A stretch of 64,000 nucleotides of DNA, taken from assembly GCA_016790285.1 (NCBI GenBank), contig JAEUPJ010000035.1:1-64000 (forward strand), read 5' to 3'. The translations under genes were made by a program, and so were the position numbers. This stretch comes from Roseateles sp. (GTDB lineage: Bacteria; Pseudomonadota; Gammaproteobacteria; Burkholderiales; Burkholderiaceae_C). Shown here one piece after another: positions 44,053 through 52,969 of the stretch (the stretch's first letter is position 1; each line of letters starts with the position of its first letter). The notes beneath the pieces were generated by a model. It did not search any database and was not told the origin of the DNA. It worked only from the letters and a program-made list of their open reading frames with translations.

Positions 44053-44202
44053 CGTGAGCGGGCCGCGGTTTTGGTGTGCCGAGCGTTCGGCATGACGCAA
44101 CCGAGCTTTCGGCACGCACCCCGAGAGCCCCTGCCGGCGGGACGCCAGCGGCGCCGTGACTGAAAATCAGCAGTTCCCGTTCCGCACCGCACAGGCCCCG
44201 CC

Positions 44203-46062
44203 ATGCCCACCTACCGCTCCAAGACCACCACCGCCGGCCGCAACATGGCGGGCGCCCGCGCGCTGTGGCGCGCCACCGGCATGAAGGACGAGGACTTCTC
44301 CAAGCCCATCATCGCCATCGCCAACTCCTTCACCCAGTTCGTGCCGGGCCATGTGCACCTGAAGGACCTGGGCCAGCTGGTCGCCCGCGAGATCGAATCG
44401 GTGGGCGGCGTGGCCAAGGAGTTCAACACCATCGCGGTGGACGACGGCATCGCGATGGGCCACGACGGCATGCTGTATTCGCTGCCCAGCCGCGACATCA
44501 TTGCGGACTCGGTCGAGTACATGGTCAACGCCCACTGCGCCGACGCGCTCGTGTGCATCTCCAACTGCGACAAGATCACCCCGGGCATGCTGATGGCCGC
44601 GATGCGGCTGAACATCCCCGTGGTGTTCGTCTCCGGCGGCCCGATGGAGGCCGGCAAGGTGCGCCTGGCCGTGCCCGAGACGGCCACCGTCAAGTTCAAG
44701 AAGCTGGACCTGATCGACGCCATGGTCATGGCGGCCGACGACAAGGTCAGCGACGCCGAGGTCGCCGAGGTCGAGCGCTCGGCCTGCCCCACCTGCGGCA
44801 GCTGCTCGGGCATGTTCACGGCCAACTCCATGAACTGCCTGACCGAGGCCCTGGGCCTGTCCCTGCCGGGCAATGGCACCACGCTGGCCACGCACGCCGA
44901 CCGCGAGCAGCTCTTCAAGCGCGCCGGCCACCTCATCGTGGAGCTGGCCAAGCGCCACTACGAGGGCGGCGACGAGAGCATCCTGCCGCGCGCCATCGGC
45001 AAGAAGGCCTTCGAGAACGCGATGACGCTGGACATCGCCATGGGCGGCTCCACCAACACCATCCTGCACATCCTGGCCGCGGCCCAGGAGGCCGGCATCG
45101 ATTTCGACATGACCGACATCGACCGCCTCTCGCGCAGCGTGCCGCAGCTGTGCAAGGTGGCGCCCAACACCAACAAGTACCACATCGAAGACGTGCACCG
45201 CGCCGGCGGCATCATGGCCATCCTGGGCGAGCTCGCCCGGGCCGGCAAGCTGCACACTGACGTGCCGACCATCCACGCGCCGACCATGGCCGAGGCGCTC
45301 GCCCAGTGGGACGTGACCGTCTCCACCGACGAAGCCGTCAAGACCTTCTACCTCGCCGGCCCGGCCGGCATCCCCACGCAGGTGGCCTTCAGCCAGTCCA
45401 CCCGCTGGCCCAGCCTCGACCTGGACCGCGCCGAAGGCTGCATCCGCTCCTACGAGCATGCCTTCAGCAAGGAAGGCGGCCTGGCGGTGCTGCGCGGCAA
45501 CATCGCGCTGGACGGCTGCGTCGTCAAGACCGCGGGCGTGGACGACAGCCTGATGGTGTTCGAGGGGCCGGCCCACGTGGTCGAGAGCCAGGACGAAGCG
45601 GTGTCCAATATCCTCGATGACAAGGTCAAGGCCGGCGACGTGGTCGTCGTTCGCTACGAAGGCCCCAAGGGCGGCCCCGGCATGCAGGAGATGCTCTACC
45701 CCACGAGCTACATCAAGAGCAAGGGCCTGGGCAAGGCCTGCGCGCTGCTGACCGACGGCCGCTTCTCCGGCGGCACCTCGGGCCTGTCCATCGGCCACTG
45801 CTCGCCCGAGGCCGCGGCCGGGGGGGCCATCGGCCTGGTCAGGAACGGCGACCGCATCCGCATCGACATCCCCAACCGCACGATCGACGTGCTGCTGAGC
45901 GACGAGGAACTCGCCCGCCGCCGCGCCGAGCAGGACGCCAAGGGCTGGAAGCCCGTGCAGGCGCGCCCGCGCAAGGTGAGTGCCGCGCTCAAGGCCTACG
46001 CCCTGCTCGCGACCTCGGCCGACAAGGGCGCCGTGCGCGACCTGAGCAAGCTCGGCGACTGA
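44203..46062 (+). CDS. ilvD: Dihydroxy-acid dehydratase
   Basis: Iron-sulfur dehydratase of valine, leucine and isoleucine synthesis. The 619-residue product, the full family length, has cluster cysteines in [10 protein letters not shown] and [19 protein letters not shown], the [11 protein letters not shown] segment, the [10 protein letters not shown] motif, and [22 protein letters not shown] at the C-terminus. ATG 44203 is the family start ([26 protein letters not shown]). It stands as a single gene with a 150-nt leader region that holds no recognisable leader peptide. Confidence 0.97.
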   Translation: MPTYRSKTTTAGRNMAGARALWRATGMKDEDFSKPIIAIANSFTQFVPGHVHLKDLGQLVAREIESVGGVAKEFNTIAVDDGIAMGHDGMLYSLPSRDIIADSVEYMVNAHCADALVCISNCDKITPGMLMAAMRLNIPVVFVSGGPMEAGKVRLAVPETATVKFKKLDLIDAMVMAADDKVSDAEVAEVERSACPTCGSCSGMFTANSMNCLTEALGLSLPGNGTTLATHADREQLFKRAGHLIVELAKRHYEGGDESILPRAIGKKAFENAMTLDIAMGGSTNTILHILAAAQEAGIDFDMTDIDRLSRSVPQLCKVAPNTNKYHIEDVHRAGGIMAILGELARAGKLHTDVPTIHAPTMAEALAQWDVTVSTDEAVKTFYLAGPAGIPTQVAFSQSTRWPSLDLDRAEGCIRSYEHAFSKEGGLAVLRGNIALDGCVVKTAGVDDSLMVFEGPAHVVESQDEAVSNILDDKVKAGDVVVVRYEGPKGGPGMQEMLYPTSYIKSKGLGKACALLTDGRFSGGTSGLSIGHCSPEAAAGGAIGLVRNGDRIRIDIPNRTIDVLLSDEELARRRAEQDAKGWKPVQARPRKVSAALKAYALLATSADKGAVRDLSKLGD

Positions 46063-46107
46063 CATTCCGATACGCGCGACGTGACTCCCGCGCCCACAGT
46101 GCGGCCC

Positions 46108-46818
46108 ATGAGTCCTTCACGCCTTTCCTGGAGCACGGCCGGCCTGGCCGTGCTGCTGAGCGCCTGCGGCGGTGGCGGGAGCTCGAGCCCGGCCCCCGCG
46201 CCCCCTCCGGTGGCCGCCGAGCCTGTGCCGTCGCCCGTGCCGTCCCCTGCGCCGTCGCCGGCACCTACCCCCGCGCCGACTCCTGCGCCGACTCCTGCGC
46301 CGACGCCTGCTCCGGCACCGGCACCCACCCCGGCCCCCGCCCCGCCGCCGGCGTCACCAGCCGAGCCCGGCACGCGTGCCACCTGCGAACTGCCCAATTT
46401 CCAGGCCGAGTTGTTAGAACTTGTGAACCGCCATCGCGCCGCGGGGGCCAGCTGCGGCAGTGAGGGGACGTTCCCGGCGACGGCCGCGCTGCGCTGGCAG
46501 CCCAACCTCGTGCAGGCTGCGCTGCGCCACAGCGACGACATGCAGACCGGCAATTTCTTCAGCCACACCGGCAGCGATGGCACGAGCGGCGGCCAGCGCA
46601 TCACGGCCGCCGGCTACACCTGGCGCTCGTGGGGCGAGAACATCGCCGCCGGCCACGCCACCGTCTCCATCGTCGTCGCCGGCTGGATGGCCAGCCCCGG
46701 CCACTGCGCCAACGTCATGAAGGCCGGCTTCACCGACATCGGCGTGGCGTGCGTGAAGGGCGGCACCGGCAACAACTTCCGCACCTACTGGACGATGGAG
46801 CTGGGCAGCCCGCGCTGA
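46108..46818 (+). CDS. CAP-domain (SCP/PR-1) lipoprotein with PAPT repeats
   Basis: The 236-residue protein has a lipoprotein signal with lipobox LLSAC (C24), a long Pro/Ala/Thr linker and a CAP domain (about 110-235: ELLELVNRHRAAGASCGS, ALRHSDDMQTGNFFSHTGSDGTS, GENIAAGH, WMASPGHCANVMKAGFTDIGVAC, RTYWTMELG). CAP proteins are secreted, often metal- or lipid-binding. Location is probably outer membrane, facing the periplasm or surface. The start is ATG 46108 (MSPSRLSW); the frame is open to 46081. Confidence 0.9.
   Translation: MSPSRLSWSTAGLAVLLSACGGGGSSSPAPAPPPVAAEPVPSPVPSPAPSPAPTPAPTPAPTPAPTPAPAPAPTPAPAPPPASPAEPGTRATCELPNFQAELLELVNRHRAAGASCGSEGTFPATAALRWQPNLVQAALRHSDDMQTGNFFSHTGSDGTSGGQRITAAGYTWRSWGENIAAGHATVSIVVAGWMASPGHCANVMKAGFTDIGVACVKGGTGNNFRTYWTMELGSPR
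46240..46345 (+). repeat. Tandem 12-nt repeat coding PAPT
   Basis: Tandem units of GCGCCGACTCCT and close variants encode PAPT/PAPA repeats in the linker of the CAP lipoprotein. The units at 46275-46310 are nearly identical. Such arrays gain and lose copies easily. Confidence 0.8.
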
Positions 46819-46823
46819 AGGCT

Positions 46824-48158
46824 TCAGCCCGCGTCTGCCCGCTGGCCAGGCCACTGGCCCATGCCGCGCGGGATGCGGTGCCTCCACGCACGCGTGGCCA
46901 GGCCCATCAGCAGGACCGCGAAGGCGGCCTGCCCGGCCAGGAAGCCGGCGTCGCGTCGGAGCACCAGGTCCTGCGCGTGCAGCAGCCACAGGACGCCGCC
47001 GAGCGCGGCGGTGATGCCAAGCAGGGCCAGCATCGTCATGACGCTGCGGTTGCTGAGGCCGCGCAGCCAGGCCGCCAGGCCCACGCACAGCGCGGCGTCC
47101 AGGCCCGCCCGGCAGGCCGGGAGCGCCAATGTGGCCACAGGGAGATCCTGCCGCCAGGCGTGAAAGCCGATGACGCCGAGGGTCGTGGCCCACAGGAACA
47201 GGGTGCTGTCCACCAGCATCCGCGCGACCTGGGTGTTCGGCTGCAAGCCGCGCGGGGCCAGCTGCAGCCGCCAATGCGTGACGCGCACCACCAGACCCGT
47301 CATGGCGTACGTCAGCAGGTAGCCGGCATACAGCGCCAGGTGCAGCAAGGTGCTGCCGGCGATGTCGCGGGCCATCAGCGCCGTCAATGGCCCGGCACCG
47401 CTGAAACCCAGCAGGAGGAACGGGACGTACTGGGCCCACAACCGCTGCGCACCGCCGGTCTCGCTGCCGCGTTGGTCGTCGAAGGCCAGCGTGGCCCAGC
47501 GCCAGCGCGGCATCCCAGCCCCCCGGCGGTGGCGCCAACGCGCCAGCAGCGGCGCCACGCCGGGCCAGCGAGGCTGAAGGCGGTGCGTGGCCCGCCAGAC
47601 CCAGGCCAGCATCAGGAGGCCAGCGCCCAGGCTCGCCGCTGCCGGGCCGGTCGCGTCGAGCCAGGCGGATCTCGTGGCCCCCATGGCCAGCGCCGAGCCG
47701 GCCAACACCGGGCCGAGTGCCAGGGCGGCGGCCGGCAGGCTGCCGCTCCAGGCCCAGGCGGCCAGCGTACCGAGCGCTGCCCCCCAGATCGGCAGCGCCA
47801 GCGCCCAGCAGGCCAGGCCCACGGCGCCCATGTCGACGGACCGCGCGGCGACGACAACGGGGCCCACCAGCCCGAGCGCCAGCAGCACCACCGCGTGCTC
47901 GCGCCAGGCGCGGTGCACCTGCCGCGTGAATGTGCGCGGCGCGACCTGATCCCGCCAGATGCGGCTGTCGCGGGCGGCCTGGCTCGCGGGTGCACTGCAG
48001 GCCCCCGCCAGCAGTGCCATCTGCACGAGCAGCAAGGTGGCGAGGATGCCGGGCTCGGGCCGGGTCATGACAGCCCAGATGGCCAGCCCCAGCGACAGGG
48101 GCAGCGGGGCGAACCAGCTCAGGTCCAGCCAGCGCAGCAGTTGGCGCTCGTCTCTCAT
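46824..48158 (-). CDS. ABC transporter permease-like membrane protein
   Basis: The 444-residue protein has about ten hydrophobic segments and no soluble domain I recognise. Its start overlaps the stop of the ABC ATPase gene by 4 nt (ATGA), so it is taken as the membrane partner. It does not resemble ABC-2 permeases closely; the same role is played by unrelated membrane proteins in YtrA-type operons. It ends 5 nt from the convergent CAP lipoprotein gene. Confidence 0.75.
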   Translation of the reverse strand: MRDERQLLRWLDLSWFAPLPLSLGLAIWAVMTRPEPGILATLLLVQMALLAGACSAPASQAARDSRIWRDQVAPRTFTRQVHRAWREHAVVLLALGLVGPVVVAARSVDMGAVGLACWALALPIWGAALGTLAAWAWSGSLPAAALALGPVLAGSALAMGATRSAWLDATGPAAASLGAGLLMLAWVWRATHRLQPRWPGVAPLLARWRHRRGAGMPRWRWATLAFDDQRGSETGGAQRLWAQYVPFLLLGFSGAGPLTALMARDIAGSTLLHLALYAGYLLTYAMTGLVVRVTHWRLQLAPRGLQPNTQVARMLVDSTLFLWATTLGVIGFHAWRQDLPVATLALPACRAGLDAALCVGLAAWLRGLSNRSVMTMLALLGITAALGGVLWLLHAQDLVLRRDAGFLAGQAAFAVLLMGLATRAWRHRIPRGMGQWPGQRADAG

Positions 48159-49039
48159 GTGTTGAGCACTTCCATCAGGTCTTCCATGCCGAGGGCCTGG
48201 TCAGTGGGCGCAGCCACGGCGCGGCGCGTGTCCACCAGCAGCCGCCCGCCTTGCGCTGCCGACCAATGCAGCTCGCCCGGCTGCAGGGCCGAGGGCCGCT
48301 CGGGGCAGGGCCGCACGCGCAGCGACTCCGTGCACTCGTCCCAGCCCTCGAACAATTGCACCCGCCCTTCACGCAGGAAAAGCACGTGAGTGACGACCCG
48401 CTCCAGGTCGGACAGCAGGTGCGACGAGATCAGCACCGTGCGCGGTGCCTCGCGCTGGCGGGCCGAGAACAACACGCGCATGAAGTCGCGCCGTGCGATC
48501 GGGTCCAGGCTGGCCACGGGCTCGTCCAGCAGCACAAGGTCCGGGTCGTGGGCCAGGGCCAGCACGACGGCGAGCTTCTGCTGGTCGCCCGCGGACAGCG
48601 TTTCGGCATTGCGGCCCATGGGCACCTCCAGCCGGGCGGCGAGGGCCAGGGCCAGGCGGTCGCTGAAGGCCGGGTAGACCTGGGCCATCTGTTCCAGATG
48701 CTCGTACCCGTTCAGGCCTGCGAAAAGGTCGGGTGTCTGGGCGGCATAACCCAGCCGCGCCTTGACCGCATCGGTGAGTGCCGTGCTCGGGCAGCCCAGC
48801 AGCTCGCTGTGGCCTTCGTCGGCGGTCTGCAGCCCGAGCAAGGTGCGCAGCAGCGTGCTCTTGCCAGCGCCGTTGCGCCCCACCAGGCCCACCACCGCGC
48901 CGCTCGGGATGTCCAGGTCGACGCCCTGGAGCACATGCCCGCTGGTGAGCGACCATGTCTCGTAGCGATGCACGGTCAGCGCGTGGGCCTGGATGGCCGG
49001 GGCGCCCGGGGCGCCAGGGGCGTTTTGAGCGGATGTCAC
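48155..49039 (-). CDS. ABC transporter ATP-binding protein
   Basis: The 294-residue ATPase has Walker A GRNGAGKST (residues 54-62), Q-loop near 101 (YAAQTPD), signature LSAGDQQ (148-154), Walker B LVLLDEP (168-174) and H-loop ISSHLLSDLE. The C-terminal extension after 225 is short. It starts with GTG overlapping the GntR stop. The operon order (GntR regulator, ATPase, membrane protein) matches the YtrA-type systems that respond to envelope-active agents or peptides in other bacteria; whether this one exports is unknown. Confidence 0.9.
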   Translation of the reverse strand: MTSAQNAPGAPGAPAIQAHALTVHRYETWSLTSGHVLQGVDLDIPSGAVVGLVGRNGAGKSTLLRTLLGLQTADEGHSELLGCPSTALTDAVKARLGYAAQTPDLFAGLNGYEHLEQMAQVYPAFSDRLALALAARLEVPMGRNAETLSAGDQQKLAVVLALAHDPDLVLLDEPVASLDPIARRDFMRVLFSARQREAPRTVLISSHLLSDLERVVTHVLFLREGRVQLFEGWDECTESLRVRPCPERPSALQPGELHWSAAQGGRLLVDTRRAVAAPTDQALGMEDLMEVLNT

Positions 49040-49443
49040 CGTGAGTCCTCCTGATCGAGTCGTTGTTGCAGGGCGGCCTGCAGGGCGGTGTCGGGCACGC
49101 CCAGCTGGCGCGCCTGCTGCACGAGGGCGTCCAGGGCCGGCCCCAGCAGCGCCAGGCGGTCGCTCGGCGCCGCATCACCGGCGCGCCGGGCTGCCACGGC
49201 CATGCCCACGCCACGCCGCCGCTCCAGCACGCCTTCGGCCTCGAGCAGGCTGTAGGCCTTGCTGACCGTCATGGGGTTGATCGCATGGCGCTCCGCCACG
49301 GCGCGCACGCTGGGCAGTTCGTCGCCGGGCTGCCACAGGCCACCAGCCACCAGGCGCTGCACCTGCTCCACCAACTGGCGGTAGAGCGGCGTGCTGCCCT
49401 GCGGGTTCAGCTGGAAGGGGTCGGAGACGGGGCTGGGTGCCAT
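49036..49443 (-). CDS. GntR-family regulator, YtrA subfamily
   Basis: The 135-residue protein has a GntR winged helix (about residues 20-80: LYRQLVEQVQRLVAGGLWQPGDELPSVRAVAERHAINPMTVSKAYSLLEAEGVLERRRGVG) and only a short C-terminal dimer helix pair, the mark of the YtrA subfamily, which regulates ABC operons. ATG 49443 is chosen. A strong palindrome lies 8 bp upstream, and no Shine-Dalgarno is visible in the short interval, so the mRNA could be leaderless. The regulator is probably an autorepressor of the three-gene operon. Confidence 0.9.
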   Translation of the reverse strand: MAPSPVSDPFQLNPQGSTPLYRQLVEQVQRLVAGGLWQPGDELPSVRAVAERHAINPMTVSKAYSLLEAEGVLERRRGVGMAVAARRAGDAAPSDRLALLGPALDALVQQARQLGVPDTALQAALQQRLDQEDSR

Positions 49444-49451
49444 GCGTATTA

Positions 49452-49473
49452 GTGTATTGCATACACAATACAC
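49452..49473 (-). promoter_or_regulatory. Palindromic operator of the YtrA-type operon
   Basis: Perfect 8-bp inverted repeat GTGTATTG-N6-CAATACAC. On the minus strand, TTGTGT (about 49475-49470) and TAATAC (49451-49446) with an 18-bp spacer make a possible promoter, so the palindrome fills the spacer. Its position just ahead of the GntR start suits autoregulation. Confidence 0.6.
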
Positions 49474-49531
49474 AAGGCAATGGCCCGCGCGCAGGCCGCG
49501 CATCCCCCCGCTCAGCAACGGGGGGGCAGCT

Positions 49532-50362
49532 TCACTCCTGGAAGCCGAAATGCCGCTCGGGCGCCTGCAGCTCCAGGGCGCGGAAGGCCGAGGGCGACAT
49601 GCCGGTGAAGTCGCGGAAATCGCGGGCGAGGTGCTGGTGGTCGTGGTAGCCGGCGTCCAGGGCCAGGTCGAGCCAGCGGGCGGCCGGGGCCAGGTTGGCC
49701 AGGCGCACGAGGCGGTCGAAGCGCGCCACGCGACCGAACAGGCGCGGGTTCACGCCCGTACGCGCCGCGAACTGGCGGCGCAGCTGGCGCACATCCAGGC
49801 CGTGGGTGCGTGCCAGGGCGTCCAGGCCCGGGCCGTCGCCCAGCAGCAGCTGGCGCGCGACGAGGTCGGCCGCGGCCAGGGGCTTGCGCGGTGCGAGCAG
49901 CTGCGGCAGCAGCCAGGCCTCGGCGTGGGCGATGAGCTCGCCGGGGTCTTCGTGCTGGGCGAGCCGCTCCACCAGCGCCCGGAACGACGCCGGGAACACG
50001 CCCTCGGCGTCCACCCATTCGTCGGTGAGGCTGTCCAGCGGCAGGCCGGTGAGGCGGTACAGCGCGCCGGGCTCGAACTCGATCTGGTAGACGGAGAAAT
50101 CGAGCCCGCCCTGGCGCAGCGTGGCCACGGTGGGCTGGCCGATGAGGGCCGCACGGGGCTTGCGGCGCTGCGGCGACCCCGGGGCGAAGGCCACCTCCTC
50201 GGCGTCCCGCAGGTAGAAGGCCAGGGCCGCCGCAGGCCGCGGCCAGTAGGGCTTGACGGGCACCGTCAGGCCGGCGGCAAAGCGCAGCCGGATCACCTGG
50301 TGCTGCCGCACCCAGCCGCGCAGGGGCGGGCTGGGCGGCGCGAAGTGAAAGACGGGCGACAT
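49532..50362 (-). CDS. AraC-family transcriptional regulator
   Basis: The 276-residue regulator has an N-terminal ligand domain (FHFAPPSPPLRGWVRQHQVI and YWPRPAAALAFYLRDA) and a C-terminal AraC helix-turn-helix pair (about 165-270: GLDALARTHGLDVRQLRRQFAARTGVNPRLFGRVARFDRL, then DLALDAGYHDHQHLARDFRDFTGMSPSAFRA). It lies 15 nt downstream of the cupin gene on the same strand and probably shares its transcript. Confidence 0.9.
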   Translation of the reverse strand: MSPVFHFAPPSPPLRGWVRQHQVIRLRFAAGLTVPVKPYWPRPAAALAFYLRDAEEVAFAPGSPQRRKPRAALIGQPTVATLRQGGLDFSVYQIEFEPGALYRLTGLPLDSLTDEWVDAEGVFPASFRALVERLAQHEDPGELIAHAEAWLLPQLLAPRKPLAAADLVARQLLLGDGPGLDALARTHGLDVRQLRRQFAARTGVNPRLFGRVARFDRLVRLANLAPAARWLDLALDAGYHDHQHLARDFRDFTGMSPSAFRALELQAPERHFGFQE

Positions 50363-50377
50363 GCGGTGCGGGCGGGG

Positions 50378-50884
50378 TCAGTCGTCGAGGGGCGGCCCGA
50401 CGATCTCCATGCCGTGCGCGGCGAACAGCGCCTGCGCTGCGTCGGGCGGCGGCGGGCCCGCGAGCCGGGACAGCGCGGCGAAGAAGTCTTCCATGCGCCC
50501 CGCCGGTGTGTACAGGAAACGCAGGCGGCCGGTGGGGCTGAGCTGGCGGAAGGTGTGGGGGACGCCGCGCGGCAGGAAGAGGCTGTCGCCCGTCTTCAGC
50601 AGGTACTGCTCGTCGCCGCACTGGAAGCGGTAGTCGCCTGCCTCGACGATGAACACCTCGTCCTGCTCCGGGTGGCGGTGCAGCGGCGGGCCGCCGGGGG
50701 CTTCGCCGGCCCAGCTCATGACGCTGAGTGCCTGGTCAGTGGCGGCGGCGGGCACGTTGAGCATCCAGCGGTCGGGGCCGACGGGCAGCGGCTGCCCGCC
50801 ATGGCTGTGGCCGGCGGGCACGAGGTGGGCGCGCCGGGGCGCGGTGGCGAGCGAGGCCTGGGGGAGGGGGGTGAGGGCGCTCAT
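50378..50884 (-). CDS. Cupin-domain protein
   Basis: The 168-residue protein contains one beta-barrel cupin: GGPPLHRHPEQDEVFIVEAGDYRFQCGDEQYLLKTGDSLFLPRGVPHTFRQLSP (about 55-125), with metal ligands H73, H75, E79 and H119-type positions. Family members are dioxygenases, isomerases or sensors; nothing here decides which. It is the first gene of a likely two-gene unit with the AraC regulator. Confidence 0.85.
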   Translation of the reverse strand: MSALTPLPQASLATAPRRAHLVPAGHSHGGQPLPVGPDRWMLNVPAAATDQALSVMSWAGEAPGGPPLHRHPEQDEVFIVEAGDYRFQCGDEQYLLKTGDSLFLPRGVPHTFRQLSPTGRLRFLYTPAGRMEDFFAALSRLAGPPPPDAAQALFAAHGMEIVGPPLDD

Positions 50885-50971
50885 GCGGTCTCCAGGGCGT
50901 GGGGTGCCGCCAGCATGGCAAAAGCCGAGGCGCTGCGCTGGTATGGATCGGACACCGCGGGCCTGCTCGCC

Positions 50972-52048
50972 TCAGCGCGCCAGCGGCAGCACGGCCTGGC
51001 GCAGCAGCTGCAGCTGAGCCTGCAGCAGCGGGCCGTTGGGGTCATGGCCGGCGCGCGGCACCGTCACGAGCTGCTTGCGCGGGGCGGACAGGCGCTCGAA
51101 ATAGGCGCGCGTCACCGCCGGCGGCGTCAGCAGGTCTTCCTCGCCCTGCACGAGGAACACGGGCAGCTGCAGCTGCGTGCGCTGCGCCATCAGGTCCATC
51201 TGCCACAGCATGCCGTCGCCCTTCAGGCCCACGAACTTGAGGAAGGAGAAGTCCTCGCCCGCCTCGTAGGCGGCGGCGTCCTGCGGCCCATCGTAGCCAG
51301 GTGCCGGGCGCCAGGCCGGGCCGGGGTCGGTGCGCCGGGCTTCGTAGCCGCGCAGCAGACGGCGCAGCTTGCCGAAGCTGCGCGGGTCCGTCCACGGCGG
51401 TGCGCCGAGCGCCTGCAGGGTGGCCAGCGCGGGGTTGTCGCCCAGCTCGCGGGCGCGCTGCAGGGCGAGCGTGTAGCTGGCGGCCAGGTCCGCCGGGCCG
51501 ACGAGCTGGGACACGCCGACATAGGCATGGAAGAGGTCGGGCCGCCGCCAGGCCATCTCCACGGCCAGGGCCGAGCCCCAGGAGCTGCCGGTGAGGATGA
51601 GCTTGCGCTGGCCCAGCCGCTCGCGCAGGTGCTCGGCCAGCGCGATGCCGTCCTCGGCCATCAGCGCCAGGGTCAACGGCGTGGCGTCGAACTCGTCGGG
51701 CGCCAACTCACGCACCGGCAGCTGGCGGCCATAGCTGCGCCCGGCGCCGCGCTGGTCCCATTGCACGAGCGTGGCGTGCTGCGACCAGGCGCCGTACAGG
51801 CTCGCGGCAAACGGGCTCAGCGGGTTGCCCGGCCCGCCGTGGATGAAAAGCAGCACGGGCAGCCGGCAGTCGGCACTGTCGACGGTGACCCACTGCTCCA
51901 CGCCGTTCAGGCGCACGAAGCCCTGCTCCTGCAGCGCGCGCCTGCCGTCGGGCCCCGAACGGCACACGGCAGCCGGGGAAGCGGCGTCCGCAGCACCCGC
52001 CAGGCCCGGGGCCGCCAGCAGGGCGGTGGTGAACAGGCGTCGCTGCAT
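50972..52048 (-). CDS. Exported alpha/beta hydrolase, proline-iminopeptidase-like
   Basis: The 358-residue hydrolase has a signal peptide (MQRRLFTTALLAAPGLAGAADA, Sec or weak Tat), HGGPGNPL oxyanion segment, WDQRGAGRSYG, and the nucleophile elbow GSSWGSALAVEMA (Ser near residue 156). The acid is in GEEDLLTPP and the His in RAGHDPNGP. The HGGPG/WDQRGAGRS pair is typical of S33 proline iminopeptidases and relatives. Location is periplasmic if the signal is real. It diverges from the trypsin-like protease gene. Confidence 0.85.
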   Translation of the reverse strand: MQRRLFTTALLAAPGLAGAADAASPAAVCRSGPDGRRALQEQGFVRLNGVEQWVTVDSADCRLPVLLFIHGGPGNPLSPFAASLYGAWSQHATLVQWDQRGAGRSYGRQLPVRELAPDEFDATPLTLALMAEDGIALAEHLRERLGQRKLILTGSSWGSALAVEMAWRRPDLFHAYVGVSQLVGPADLAASYTLALQRARELGDNPALATLQALGAPPWTDPRSFGKLRRLLRGYEARRTDPGPAWRPAPGYDGPQDAAAYEAGEDFSFLKFVGLKGDGMLWQMDLMAQRTQLQLPVFLVQGEEDLLTPPAVTRAYFERLSAPRKQLVTVPRAGHDPNGPLLQAQLQLLRQAVLPLAR

Positions 52049-52146
52049 GGGCGGTCTCCAATCATGGGCAGGCGGGGCTCGCCGCAGTGGACATGAGCGT
52101 ATTGCATTAGGCTCGCTTCCCCACCCGAGAGATCCCGCTCACCGCC

Positions 52147-52965
52147 ATGCTGCACCGCTCCCCCGACTGCCTTGCGCCCCAGGCCGACTCGCTGCGCCGG
52201 TGGCGGCGTGGGCTGCTGCTTTCGGCCCTGGTGGCGCTGGCGGGTGGGATGCCACCTGCGTCGGCCGCCCCGTTGCCGGAGCTGATCGCCCAGGCCAAGC
52301 GCTCGGTCGTCGTCGTCGGCAGCTACGGGTTGATGGACAACCCGCGCTTCGGGTTCCGGGCGGCGGGGTTTGCCGTGGGCGACGGGCTGCGCGTGCTCAC
52401 CAACGCGCACGTCGTGCCGCCCGAGGAGCCGGGGCGCATTGACCGCAGCATCGCGGTGCAGGTGTGGGAGGGCGAGCAGTGGCGGCTGCGCAGCGCGCGG
52501 CTGCTCGCGCGCGACCTGCGCAACGACCTCGCGCTGCTGGAGATCGACGGCCCGGCCCTGCCGGCGCTGCGCCTGGCCACGCGCGAGGCGGCCGAGGGCA
52601 CGTCGATCGCGCTGATGGGCTTTCCGATCGGCAGCGCGCTGGGCTATGTGCACACGACGCACCGCGGCATCGTGTCGGCCTGGACGGCCATCGCCACGCC
52701 GGCCTCCGACCCCTCGGGCCTGAACCCGCGCGCCGTGCGCCAGCTGCGCGATGGCACCTTCCGCGTGATGCAGCTCGACGCCATTGCCTACCCCGGCAAC
52801 AGCGGCGGCCCGGTGCTGGACGTCGACACCGGCGAGGTCGTCGGCATCGTGCAGGGCGGCACCGTCAAGGGCACCAAGGAAGCGGCGCTGAGCGCGCCGA
52901 CCGGCATCACCTATGCCGTGCCGGCCAGCGCGGGCGCGGCACTGCTGGCCGAGCCGCGGCGCTGA
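52147..52965 (+). CDS. Exported trypsin-like serine protease without PDZ domain
   Basis: The 272-residue protein has an N-terminal signal or anchor (about 20-41), and the catalytic triad H88 (TNAHVV), D127 (NDLALLEI) and S219 (PGNSGGPV), as in DegP/HtrA. It stops after the protease domain, so it lacks the PDZ domains of HtrA and would not form the same cages. It converges on the carbamoylase gene with only 4 nt between stops. Role in envelope protein turnover is inferred from family only. Confidence 0.88.
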   Translation: MLHRSPDCLAPQADSLRRWRRGLLLSALVALAGGMPPASAAPLPELIAQAKRSVVVVGSYGLMDNPRFGFRAAGFAVGDGLRVLTNAHVVPPEEPGRIDRSIAVQVWEGEQWRLRSARLLARDLRNDLALLEIDGPALPALRLATREAAEGTSIALMGFPIGSALGYVHTTHRGIVSAWTAIATPASDPSGLNPRAVRQLRDGTFRVMQLDAIAYPGNSGGPVLDVDTGEVVGIVQGGTVKGTKEAALSAPTGITYAVPASAGAALLAEPRR

Positions 52966-52969
52966 AACG

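Noticed and set aside
44053..44202. Leader peptide or attenuator before ilvD
   Set aside because: No short frame rich in Leu, Ile or Val codons and no terminator-like hairpin with T-run found in the 150 nt.
49391..52096. 901-residue plus-strand frame across the AraC, cupin and hydrolase genes
   Set aside because: Three recognisable minus-strand genes with intact motifs occupy the stretch; the frame is an antisense artefact.
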